Shown: one piece after another, positions 51,294 through 58,738 of the stretch
Position numbering within the stretch: the first letter of the stretch is position 1
How the letters are laid out: the number at the start of each line of letters is the position of its first letter
Assembly: GCA_021323635.1 (NCBI GenBank)
Contig: JAJPKQ010000007.1
Coordinates: 1 to 64,000, forward strand
Length of the DNA: 64,000 nt
Source: a bacterium
GTDB lineage: Bacteria > Actinomycetota > Thermoleophilia > Solirubrobacterales > Solirubrobacteraceae
Direction of reading: 5' to 3'
Translations under genes and position numbers: made by a program
The notes under the pieces: model-generated
Told to the model about the DNA's origin: nothing
Database searches by the model: none
What the model saw: the letters and a program-made list of their open reading frames with translations, nothing else

Positions 51294-52925
51294 CTACATC
51301 ATCCCGCTCATGTCGGGCATGCCGCCACCACCGCCACCGGCGGCTTCCTTCTCGGGGATCTCCGCAACGATCGCCTCGGTGGTGAGGATGTTCTTGGCGA
51401 TCGAGGCCGCGTTCTGAAGCGCCGAGCGCGTGACCATGGCCGGGTCGATGATGCCCGCCGCAACCAGATCGACGACTTCGTTGGTCGCGGCGTTCAGGCC
51501 CTGGCCGTTCTTTGCCTTGCGGACATCAGCAACGACAACCGAGCCCTCGAGGCCCGCGTTCTCGGCGATCTGGCGCAGCGGCTCCTCGAGCGCGCGCAGC
51601 ACGATCCGAGCGCCGGTGAGCTCGTCCTCTTCAAGCCCGCCGTTGAGGGAGACGGCCTCGGCCGCACGCAGCAGCGCCACGCCGCCGCCCGGGACGATGC
51701 CCTCCTCAAGCGCGGCACGCGTCGCCTGCAGGGCGTCCTCGACGCGGTGCTTCTTCTCCTTCATCTCGGTCTCGGTCGCGGCGCCGACCTTCACGACCGC
51801 AACGCCGCCGGAGAGCTTCGCCAGCCGTTCCTGGAGCTTTTCGCGGTCGAAGTCCGAGTCGGTGTTCTCGATTTCGGCCTTGATCTGGTTGATCCGCCCC
51901 TTGATCGCCTCCGCGTCGCCGGCGCCATCGACGATCGTCGTGGTGTCCTTGGCGATGACCACCCGGCGGGCGCGACCGAGCTGGGAGAGCTGGGTGTTCT
52001 CCAGCTTCAGCCCCATCTCCTCGGTGATCACCTCGCCCTTGGTCAGGATCGCGATGTCCTCGAGCATCCGCTTGCGACGGTCGCCGAAGCCGGGCGCCTT
52101 GACCGCGACGCCGGTGAAGGTGCCGCGGAGCTTGTTGACGACCAGCGTCGCAAGCGACTCGCCCTCGACGTCCTCAGCGATGATCAGCAGCGGCTTGCCG
52201 GACTGGATCACCTGCTCGAGCACCGGCAGCAGGTCGCGCACCGCGCCGATCTTCTGATTGGCGATCAGGATGTAGGGGTCCTCGAGCACCGCCTCCATCC
52301 GATCCTGGTCGGTGACCATGTAGGGGGAGATGTAGCCCTTGTCGAACTGCATCCCCTCGGTGAACTCGAGGTCCATGCCAAAGGTCTGGCCCTCCTCGAC
52401 GTTCACGACGCCGTCCTTGCCGACCTTCTCGATCGCGTCGGCGATCACGTCGCCGATCGTCTCATCGCCGGCGGAGATCGTCGCCACGCGGGCGATCTGC
52501 TCCTTGCCGGAGACCTCCTTGGACTGCGAGGCGATGTTGTCGACGACCTGCTCCACGGCCTTCTCGATGCCGCGCTTGACAGCGAGCGGGTTGGCGCCGG
52601 CGGCGACGTTCTTCAGGCCCTGGCGGACGATCGCCTGAGCGAGGACGGTCGCAGTGGTCGTCCCGTCTCCTGCGACGTCGTTGGTCGCCGTCGCAACCTC
52701 GCGGACAAGCTGCGCGCCCTGGTTCTCGAAGACGTCCTCGACCTCGATCTCGCGCGCGATCGTGACACCGTCGTTTGTGATCGTGGGCGCGCCGAACTTC
52801 TTGTCGAGAACCACGTAGCGGCCCTTCGGGCCGAGGGTCACCTTGACCGCGTTCGCTACTGCGTCGACACCCGCCTCGAGCGCCTTGCGGGCATCCGCGT
52901 CGTACTTGATCTGCTTGTGTGCCAT
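51294..52925 (-). CDS. groEL: Chaperonin GroEL
   Basis: 60-kDa chaperonin, 543 residues. The ATPase segments [22 protein letters not shown] and the C-terminal signature [12 protein letters not shown]-like ([15 protein letters not shown]) are present. The C-terminus is Gly/Met-rich ([13 protein letters not shown]), as in the folding-active type rather than His-rich paralogues. Directly downstream of groES in one operon, 15 nt apart, under the CIRCE element. Confidence 0.97.
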   Translation of the reverse strand: MAHKQIKYDADARKALEAGVDAVANAVKVTLGPKGRYVVLDKKFGAPTITNDGVTIAREIEVEDVFENQGAQLVREVATATNDVAGDGTTTATVLAQAIVRQGLKNVAAGANPLAVKRGIEKAVEQVVDNIASQSKEVSGKEQIARVATISAGDETIGDVIADAIEKVGKDGVVNVEEGQTFGMDLEFTEGMQFDKGYISPYMVTDQDRMEAVLEDPYILIANQKIGAVRDLLPVLEQVIQSGKPLLIIAEDVEGESLATLVVNKLRGTFTGVAVKAPGFGDRRKRMLEDIAILTKGEVITEEMGLKLENTQLSQLGRARRVVIAKDTTTIVDGAGDAEAIKGRINQIKAEIENTDSDFDREKLQERLAKLSGGVAVVKVGAATETEMKEKKHRVEDALQATRAALEEGIVPGGGVALLRAAEAVSLNGGLEEDELTGARIVLRALEEPLRQIAENAGLEGSVVVADVRKAKNGQGLNAATNEVVDLVAAGIIDPAMVTRSALQNAASIAKNILTTEAIVAEIPEKEAAGGGGGGMPDMSGMM

Positions 52926-52940
52926 TTCCTCTGCTTCTCC

Positions 52941-53237
52941 TTAGGACTCCACGCGAGCCAGAACGTCGGACTCGCGCAGGACGAGCAGCTCCTCGCCCTC
53001 AACCTTGATCTCCGTCCCGCCGTACTTGCTGTAGAGGACCTCTTCGCCCTCCTTGACATCGAGCGGGATCCGCTTGCCGTCGTCGCCGACCTTGCCCTCG
53101 CCGACGGCGAGGACCTTGCCCTTCTGCGGCTTTTCCTTGGCCGTGTCGGGGAGGACGATGCCGCTCGCGGTCGTCTCCTCCTCCTCCACCGCCCTGACGA
53201 TCAGACGGTCGCCCAGAGGCTTGAGCTTCATCTTCAA
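52941..53237 (-). CDS. groES: Co-chaperonin GroES
   Basis: A 98-residue co-chaperonin that caps GroEL. It has [18 protein letters not shown] at the start, the mobile loop with [18 protein letters not shown], and the C-terminal [24 protein letters not shown]. First gene of the groESL operon, preceded by a CIRCE operator about 52 nt upstream. Confidence 0.97.
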   Translation of the reverse strand: MKMKLKPLGDRLIVRAVEEEETTASGIVLPDTAKEKPQKGKVLAVGEGKVGDDGKRIPLDVKEGEEVLYSKYGGTEIKVEGEELLVLRESDVLARVES

Positions 53238-53288
53238 CGGACCTCCAAATAGAACCTGTGTTGAACTAATGTGTGCTTTGCATCATGG

Positions 53289-53315
53289 TTGGCACTCTCC
53301 CCTCGAGAGTGCCAG
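53289..53315. promoter_or_regulatory. CIRCE operator (HrcA) upstream of groESL
   Basis: TTGGCACTC, nine spacer bases, then GAGTGCCAG: the classic CIRCE inverted repeat with one base changed per arm from TTAGCACTC/GAGTGCTAA. It is placed between the probable promoter and the groES start, so HrcA repression is expected. Confidence 0.92.
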
Positions 53316-53325
53316 ATCTGGCAGA

Positions 53326-53331
53326 GGTATA
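53326..53331 (-). promoter_or_regulatory. Probable -10 of groESL
   Basis: On the minus strand TATACC lies 10 nt upstream of the CIRCE element. Transcription would therefore start at or just inside the operator, the usual arrangement. Confidence 0.5.
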
Positions 53332-53457
53332 GCAGAGATTCAGGCAAGCAGGCACCCTGCCCACGAGATGCTCACAAGCCTGCCGGCTGGAGCCGGGGGT
53401 AGGCGGTCGCGGCCTCGCTCTGCGGGCCACCGGCGCGCGCCGGGCTGCGCGGCGGCG

Positions 53458-53856
53458 CTAGTTCTGCGCCCCGCCGAAGCCCTTCATCGCCTGGGTCATG
53501 TGCGGCGGGTTGTCGACGACCTGCGAGAAGCGCACAACGGTGACCGTGTCCTCCATCGAGACCTTGCGGCCGTAGATCTGCTCGAGGAAGGCGATCAGCT
53601 CCTCGTGACGGCGAAACTCGGGGTTGTCGTGCTTGATGTCACGCGGCGAGAGGTCGGCGAGGCGCATGACCTCGACCTGGTCGATCACCGCCTCGAAGAT
53701 CCGTTCGCGTGGCGAGTACTGATAGCCGATCGTCACCAGAACAAGCTGGTTCTTGCGGTACTTATGCGACTTGTCTCCAAGCCTGATGGTGGCCGTCTTG
53801 CGCCCGCGCTTGAGCTCGTCCGCGAAGATCGTCGAGTAGAAGTTGAGAACTTGCAT
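53458..53856 (-). CDS. ASCH-domain protein
   Basis: A 132-residue single-domain protein: VLNFYSTIFADELKRGRKTATIRLGDKSHKYRKNQLVLVTIG has the ASCH beta-barrel with the GKKTATIR-type motif. Such proteins belong to the PUA-like fold and bind RNA or nucleotides; function in bacteria is mostly undefined. TAGCCT (53867-53872) lies 10 nt before the ATG, another likely leaderless start. Confidence 0.8.
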   Translation of the reverse strand: MQVLNFYSTIFADELKRGRKTATIRLGDKSHKYRKNQLVLVTIGYQYSPRERIFEAVIDQVEVMRLADLSPRDIKHDNPEFRRHEELIAFLEQIYGRKVSMEDTVTVVRFSQVVDNPPHMTQAMKGFGGAQN

Positions 53857-53912
53857 GCAACCAGGCAGGCTATCGGTCTTCGCCCCTTTTGCGAAGCCCG
53901 CCGCGGCGCCGC

Positions 53913-54659
53913 TCAGAAGATGTAGGCCCGCAGCGCGGCGGGATCGTGAACCACCAGGCGCCCGCGTCCCTGGGAGATGACCCCGGCGCGCTCCAGCACC
54001 GCCAGGAAGCGGCTGGCGGACTCGCGCGATGAGCCGGCGAGCTTGGCGAGGTCGGCCTGCGTCGCCATCACCAGCACATCGCGGGCTCCCTGCGTCCCCG
54101 CAGCGCCGCCGTGCTGCTCGGAGCGCTCTGCAAGCGTGCGCTCGACCAGCTGGTGGAGAACCGCGGCAACGCGGCTCTGCACGGTCTGGAAGGACTGCCG
54201 AGCCAGGCGCTCATTGGTCTCGCGCAGCCTGCGGCCGAGCGCGATCACCAGACGCGCTGAGATCTCCGGATGCTGGCGCATCAGCTGGCGCATGTCGCGG
54301 CCGAGCACGCCGATCACCTGGAGGTCCTCGGTCGCCTCGACCGTCGCCGAGCGCCGCTCCTCCTCGAACATCGCAAGCTCTCCGAAGATCTCGCCAGGGC
54401 CGAAGGTTGCAAGCGTGATTGCACGTCCGCCGGCGTGCTCGCGCACGGCGCGGCAGTGGCCGGATCGAACTATGTAGCAGGTGTCACTGGCGTCGCCCTC
54501 GCGAAAGACGATCTCGCCGGCGGAGAAGCGACGCGGAACGGCGACCTGGGCGATGCGCTCGAGATCCTCGGGCGCAAGCTCCGCGAAGACCGGGACGTGC
54601 GCAAGCAGCCTGACGGTCTCCTCGAAGGTCGGGCTGGCGCTCGAGCGTGCTGGCACCAT
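53913..54659 (-). CDS. Crp/Fnr-family transcriptional regulator
   Basis: A 248-residue regulator. The N-terminal cyclic-nucleotide-binding barrel (ELAPEDLERIAQVA, FREGDASDTCYIVRSG, GPGEIFGELAMFEEERRSATVEA with the phosphate-binding cassette) is joined by a long helix to a Crp-type winged helix (TQADLAKLAGSSRESASRFLAVLERAGVI). The cassette GELAMFEEERRSATV fits cAMP-type ligand binding. No Fnr-type N-terminal cysteines. Targets unknown. Confidence 0.92.
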   Translation of the reverse strand: MVPARSSASPTFEETVRLLAHVPVFAELAPEDLERIAQVAVPRRFSAGEIVFREGDASDTCYIVRSGHCRAVREHAGGRAITLATFGPGEIFGELAMFEEERRSATVEATEDLQVIGVLGRDMRQLMRQHPEISARLVIALGRRLRETNERLARQSFQTVQSRVAAVLHQLVERTLAERSEQHGGAAGTQGARDVLVMATQADLAKLAGSSRESASRFLAVLERAGVISQGRGRLVVHDPAALRAYIF

Positions 54660-54736
54660 CCCTGAGTGAATAGCAGACGCTATGCAGTCTCCGGCGGCAG
54701 CCTCCTTGAGCTGGGCCCCAGCCGCTGCCAGTCGGC

Positions 54737-55516
54737 TCAGGCGTACTGCGCGACGGAGTCAAACAGGCGCGGGTCGTTGGTGATGATGCCGTCGACCCCG
54801 AGCACGCTCAGCGAGCCGATGATCGCCGGGTCATCGACGGTCCATGCATAGAGCTCCCCGCCGGCGGCCGCGACGGCGGCAGCGAGCGCGGGGCTGATCA
54901 GCCGCCAGTGGGCCATCAGCGCATCGACGTGGCCGGCTTCGATCACCGCGCGCGCCCGCGCGGGCAGGATCCGCCGTCCCAGCCACAGCGCGAGCAGGGC
55001 AGGAGCAGCGGTGAGCGCGCTGGCGGTGTAGTCGCGCCTGGCGCGCGGCACCGACCAGCCCAGGCGCACCTGGGGAGCGCGCTTGCGGATCGAGATGAGC
55101 TCTTTGAGGTAGGTGCAGCTGAGCAGCGATCGCTCCGCAAGCCCGCTGCGCTCCAGGTCGTCGACAACCCGCAGGCCGTAACCCGGGAGCTTGAGATCGA
55201 CGTCGAAGGCAAGCTCGCGGTAGGGGTCGCCCGCGAGGTGTGAAAGCGCGGTGGCCAGCGGCAGCGGCTCGCGGCTGTAGAGGTCGCTGTAGTCGTGGGC
55301 TATGAAGAGCTCGCCGCTGCCGTCCGTCCGCTCGGGCAGCACGTCGAGCTCGATCATCTCCACCCCTGCCAGCAGCGCAGCCTGAAAGCTTGCAAGGGTG
55401 TTGCCGGGGGCGATGTGCGCAGCGCCCTTGTGACCCACGCGCAGCGGCTGGGGGCGGGCGCTGGCGCTCGGCTCCCCGCCGCTTGCGCGCTCCCTGTGCT
55501 CTGACTGCCTGGCCAT
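54737..55516 (-). CDS. Glycerophosphodiester phosphodiesterase
   Basis: A 259-residue GDPD TIM-barrel enzyme that releases sn-glycerol 3-phosphate from deacylated phospholipids. It has VGHKGAAHIAPGNTLASF (catalytic His, usually GHRG...PENT), EMIELDVLPERTDG (metal Glu/Asp), IAHDYSDLY, and YAWTVDD near the end. The GHRG to GHKG and PENT to PGNT changes are departures from consensus; loss of the metal-ligand Glu in PENT could affect activity. ATG 55516 lies 7 nt behind TAGCCT (55524-55529). No signal peptide. Confidence 0.82.
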   Translation of the reverse strand: MARQSEHRERASGGEPSASARPQPLRVGHKGAAHIAPGNTLASFQAALLAGVEMIELDVLPERTDGSGELFIAHDYSDLYSREPLPLATALSHLAGDPYRELAFDVDLKLPGYGLRVVDDLERSGLAERSLLSCTYLKELISIRKRAPQVRLGWSVPRARRDYTASALTAAPALLALWLGRRILPARARAVIEAGHVDALMAHWRLISPALAAAVAAAGGELYAWTVDDPAIIGSLSVLGVDGIITNDPRLFDSVAQYA

Positions 55517-55526
55517 CACAGCGAGG

Positions 55527-56279
55527 CTAGCGGGGCTCCTGCTCACCGGCGCCGGCAAGCGCACGCGCGCGCTCCAGCACCGCATCGATCATCGCCTCGG
55601 TGAGGCGGCCGGTGAAGGTGTTCTGCTGGCTGGGATGAAAGCAGCCCAGCAGCCGGTGGCGCCCAAGCGCGACCTCGGCGCCGTGGGCAAAGCGCGGTCG
55701 CGGGCGCACAGCGCGCGCCTCCTGCTCGAGCAGCCGCAGCGCGGCAGCCCACGCGAAGGCGCCGAGGCAGACGATCACGCGTAGCCCGCCGAGGATCTCA
55801 AGCTCTGCGCGCACATAGGGCAGGCAGGCGTCGCGCTCGGAGGTGGAGGGACGGTTGGCGGGTGGCGCGCAGCGCACCGCCGCGGTGATGTAGACGTCGC
55901 GTAGGCGCAGCGAGTCGGCGCGATGGCGCGAGCTCGGCGCGCTTGCCAGCCCGGCGCGGTGCAGGGCGGCAAAGAGGAAGTCGCCGGAGCGGTCGCCCGT
56001 GAACATGCGCCCGGTGCGGTTTGCGCCGTGGGCGGCGGGTGCCAGGCCGAGCAGCATGATGCGCGCCTGCGGATCGCCGAAGCCCGGCAGCGGGCGGCCC
56101 CAGTACTCCTGATCGCGGAAGGCCGCGCGGCGCTCGCGCGCAACCTGCTCGCGCCAGGCCACCAGCCGCTCGCAGCGCCGGCAGCCGATCACCCGCTCGC
56201 CCAGCTGTGCGAGCGCGAGCGCTCTCCCGCTGCTGCAGGCGCCGTCGGGGGCGCCGCTCGAATACGCTTGCGCAGACAT
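55527..56279 (-). CDS. Uracil-DNA glycosylase, family 5 (UDGb-like)
   Basis: Base-excision repair of uracil in DNA. The 250-residue protein has IGCRRCERLVAWREQVA with the first two Fe-S cysteines, GLAPAAHGANRTGRMFTGD (motif A), TAAVRCAPPANRPS and DACLPY (remaining cysteines), and the late GCFHPSQQNTF motif. Family-5 enzymes carry a [4Fe-4S] cluster and remove uracil and oxidised bases. ATG 56279 shares the CATG with the divergent lipoprotein start at 56278, so both coding regions abut exactly. Confidence 0.9.
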   Translation of the reverse strand: MSAQAYSSGAPDGACSSGRALALAQLGERVIGCRRCERLVAWREQVARERRAAFRDQEYWGRPLPGFGDPQARIMLLGLAPAAHGANRTGRMFTGDRSGDFLFAALHRAGLASAPSSRHRADSLRLRDVYITAAVRCAPPANRPSTSERDACLPYVRAELEILGGLRVIVCLGAFAWAAALRLLEQEARAVRPRPRFAHGAEVALGRHRLLGCFHPSQQNTFTGRLTEAMIDAVLERARALAGAGEQEPR

Positions 56280-56709
56280 GCAGCTCACATCCAAGCAGCC
56301 GCTGTGCCTGGCCTGTGCGATCGCCTCGGCAGCAGCCCTTGCGGGCTGCGGGGGCACCGTCTCGACGGGCTCCTACAGCGGCGAAAGCCACGCGGTGGCG
56401 GAACGCATCTCAGCGTTCCAGCGCGATGCAACCGAAGCAAGCCAGAAGAAGGTCTGCAATGAAGACCTCTCGGCCAAGCTGCGCGAGCAGATCGCAAAGT
56501 CCGGCAAGGGCTGCGAAGAAGCGCTCAAGGAACAGCTCAAGGCGGTGGAGGACATCACGCTTGAAGTCAAGTCGATCTCGGTACAGGGCAAGAGCGCAAG
56601 CGCGCAGGTGAGCAGCACCTACTCGGGCAAGCCCTGCGCCTCGACCCTGCTGCTCGCCAAGGAAGGCAGCGCCTGGCGGATCTCGGGGCAGCGCAGCAGC
56701 TGCAGGTAG
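56278..56709 (+). CDS. Small lipoprotein of unknown function
   Basis: A 143-residue protein with a lipobox AALAGC (Cys24) after a hydrophobic signal, so it is likely lipid-anchored outside. The mature part has two long helical stretches with three cysteines (KKVCNED, GKGCEEAL, GKPCAST, possibly disulfides). It ends with a beta region WRISGQRSSC, suggestive of an NTF2-like fold. TACGCT (56263-56268) lies 9 nt before the ATG. It is the only plus-strand gene after Mrp/citrate synthase in this part. Confidence 0.6.
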   Translation: MQLTSKQPLCLACAIASAAALAGCGGTVSTGSYSGESHAVAERISAFQRDATEASQKKVCNEDLSAKLREQIAKSGKGCEEALKEQLKAVEDITLEVKSISVQGKSASAQVSSTYSGKPCASTLLLAKEGSAWRISGQRSSCR

Positions 56710-56745
56710 ACTCACCCGCCCCTGCCAGGCCCCGGCGCGCCACTC

Positions 56746-57759
56746 CTAGCTGCCGGTGAGCGCGCGCCCATAGTGGCGCTCGTAGTAGGCGCGGTAATCC
56801 CCGGAGCGGATCGGCTCCCACCAGGCGCGATTGCGCCGATACCACTCCACCGTCCGCGCAAGCCCCTCTGCAAGCCCGACCGCCGGCGACCAGCCGAGCG
56901 CTTCCACCCGCTCCGAGGAGAGCGAGTAGCGGCGGTCGTGGCCAGGGCGGTCGCGGATGTGCTCGATCTGGGTCTCCGCAGCGCCCGTGAGCGCGACGAT
57001 CTGCCTGACGATATCGATGTTGGCGCACTCGTCGGGGCCGCCGACGTTGTAGACCTCGCCCGCGGCGCCTGCTTCGAGCACGCGGCCGATCGCAGCGGCA
57101 AAGTCGGTCACAAAGAGCCAGTTGCGCACCTGCAGGCCATCGCCGTAGATCGGCAGGTGCTCGCCTTCCAGCGCATTCAGCACCATCAGCGGGATCAGCT
57201 TCTCGGGATACTGATAGGGGCCGTAGTTGTTCGACCCACGGCAGATGCATGCCTGAAGCCCATGGGTGCGGTGGTAGCTCTGCACGAGCAGGTCGGCGCC
57301 GGCCTTGCTTGCCGAGTAGGGCGAGGAGGGAAGCAGCGGCGAGGTCTCGTTGAAGGAGCCCTGCTCGATCGAGCCGTAGACCTCGTCGGTCGAGATCTGG
57401 ATCAACCGCAGCGAGTGGCGACGAGCGGCCTCGAGCAGGGTGAAGGTGCCGAGCACGTTCGTGCGCACAAAGGCATCGGGCGCTTCGATCGAGCGGTCGA
57501 CGTGGGTCTCGGCGGCAAAGTTGACGATCGCCTCGACGCCGGGCAGCGCGCCGAGGGCGCGCTCGACGTCCTGCTCGCTCTCGATCGCGCCCTGAAGGAA
57601 GGTGAAGCCGGGCTCCTGCTCGATGTCGGCCAAGCTCTCGCGCCGCCCGGCGTAGGTGAGCTTGTCGAGCACCAGGATCTGATCTTCGTGCTCGCGCACG
57701 CGGACGCGCACGAAGTTCGAGCCGATGAAGCCCGCCCCGCCGCAGACGATGATCCTCAT
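56746..57759 (-). CDS. rmlB: dTDP-glucose 4,6-dehydratase
   Basis: Second step of dTDP-L-rhamnose synthesis. The 337-residue SDR protein has the NAD motif GGAGFIGSNFV, AETHVDRSI, the active site STDEVYG (Thr-Asp-Glu) with Tyr-Lys in YSASKAGAD, and RGSNNYGPYQYPEKLIPL. Its ATG overlaps the rmlD stop by 4 nt, so it is translated after rmlD. dTDP-rhamnose is used in envelope polysaccharide. Confidence 0.95.
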   Translation of the reverse strand: MRIIVCGGAGFIGSNFVRVRVREHEDQILVLDKLTYAGRRESLADIEQEPGFTFLQGAIESEQDVERALGALPGVEAIVNFAAETHVDRSIEAPDAFVRTNVLGTFTLLEAARRHSLRLIQISTDEVYGSIEQGSFNETSPLLPSSPYSASKAGADLLVQSYHRTHGLQACICRGSNNYGPYQYPEKLIPLMVLNALEGEHLPIYGDGLQVRNWLFVTDFAAAIGRVLEAGAAGEVYNVGGPDECANIDIVRQIVALTGAAETQIEHIRDRPGHDRRYSLSSERVEALGWSPAVGLAEGLARTVEWYRRNRAWWEPIRSGDYRAYYERHYGRALTGS

Positions 57760-58676
57760 GCGCGCATGATTCCAGCTCGCGCCGCAAGATAGCCTTCAAG
57801 CCCCTGCTGCCAGGGCGGGAGCGCGATCACATCCGACCGCTCGCTCGCCAGGGCGGAGTAGGCCGGGCGGGGCGCGGCGCGGCCGCTCTCGGCGCTGCCG
57901 ATTGCCTGGACGCGGCAGTCCAGCTCCGCCTGGCGGAAGATCTCACGCGCAAAGCCACACCAGGAGACCTCGCCGCCCCCTGCAAGGTGAACGATCCCGC
58001 GCACGGAGCGCTCGAGCAACCCGATCAGGGCGGGCGCCAGATGGCCGGTCCAGGTCGGTGTCCCGACCTGGTCATCGACGACTGAGACCGCTCCGCGCTC
58101 CCCTGCCAGCCGCAGCATCGTCGCGACGAAGTTGCGGCCACCCAGCCCAAAGAGCCAGGAGCTGCGCACGATCGTGTGCTGACCGCCGGCCGCTGCCACC
58201 GCCTCCTCGCCGGCGCGCTTGCTCATCCCGTATGCGCCGCAGGGCGCGGGGGGATCTGACTCGCGATAGGGGTCTCCGGGCGCGTGGGCGCCCGCTGCGC
58301 CGGGGCGCACCCCACCGAAGACATAGTCGCTTGAGATGTGCAGCAGCGGTATCGAGCGCGCAGCCGCTGCTTGCGCAAGCAGCCCAGGGCCCTCGGCATT
58401 GACGGCAAAGGCCTCCTCGCGGCGCTGCTCGGCACCGTCCACGTCCGTGAACGCCGCGCAGTTGACGATCGCCGGGGAGGGATCCTCAGACGCCGCGCCG
58501 CTTGCTTCTGCCGGCTCGCCATCCGCCAAGCGCTCGAGCGCCGCGGTCACTTGGCGCTCGTCGCAGATGTCAAGCTGTGCGTGGGGCAGCGCAAGCACGC
58601 GGTGCCCGGCGCGGTCGGCGGCGCGGATCAGGTCGGCGGCAAGCATGCCACCGGCGCCTGTGATCAGAATGCGCAT
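57756..58676 (-). CDS. rmlD: dTDP-4-dehydrorhamnose reductase
   Basis: Last step of dTDP-L-rhamnose synthesis. The 306-residue SDR protein begins MRILITGAGGMLAADLI, and has CAAFTDVDGAE, SSDYVFGG and YGMSKRAGEE (Tyr/Lys pair). An Ala/Glu insertion around residues 50-65 (EPAEASGAASEDP) is unusual. TAGCTT (58683-58688) is 6 nt upstream of the ATG, giving rmlD-rmlB their own near-leaderless promoter. rmlC is not visible in the window. Confidence 0.93.
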   Translation of the reverse strand: MRILITGAGGMLAADLIRAADRAGHRVLALPHAQLDICDERQVTAALERLADGEPAEASGAASEDPSPAIVNCAAFTDVDGAEQRREEAFAVNAEGPGLLAQAAAARSIPLLHISSDYVFGGVRPGAAGAHAPGDPYRESDPPAPCGAYGMSKRAGEEAVAAAGGQHTIVRSSWLFGLGGRNFVATMLRLAGERGAVSVVDDQVGTPTWTGHLAPALIGLLERSVRGIVHLAGGGEVSWCGFAREIFRQAELDCRVQAIGSAESGRAAPRPAYSALASERSDVIALPPWQQGLEGYLAARAGIMRA

Positions 58677-58682
58677 GGCTGG

Positions 58683-58688
58683 AAGCTA
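58683..58688 (-). promoter_or_regulatory. -10-like hexamer of rmlD
   Basis: TAGCTT (TANNNT) on the minus strand ends 6 nt before the rmlD ATG; a probable leaderless promoter separating rmlDB from the WxL-like genes upstream. Confidence 0.35.
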
Positions 58689-58738
58689 GTCGATCTCCCC
58701 CGAGCGGCGCCCAGGTGGCGCGCAGCCGCGAAGCTGCC

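Noticed and set aside
51159-53252. A 697-codon open frame antisense to groESL
   Set aside because: It mirrors groEL and groES codon by codon, as long antisense frames do in GC-rich genes; the translation is Leu/Asp/Arg/Val-rich with no motif.
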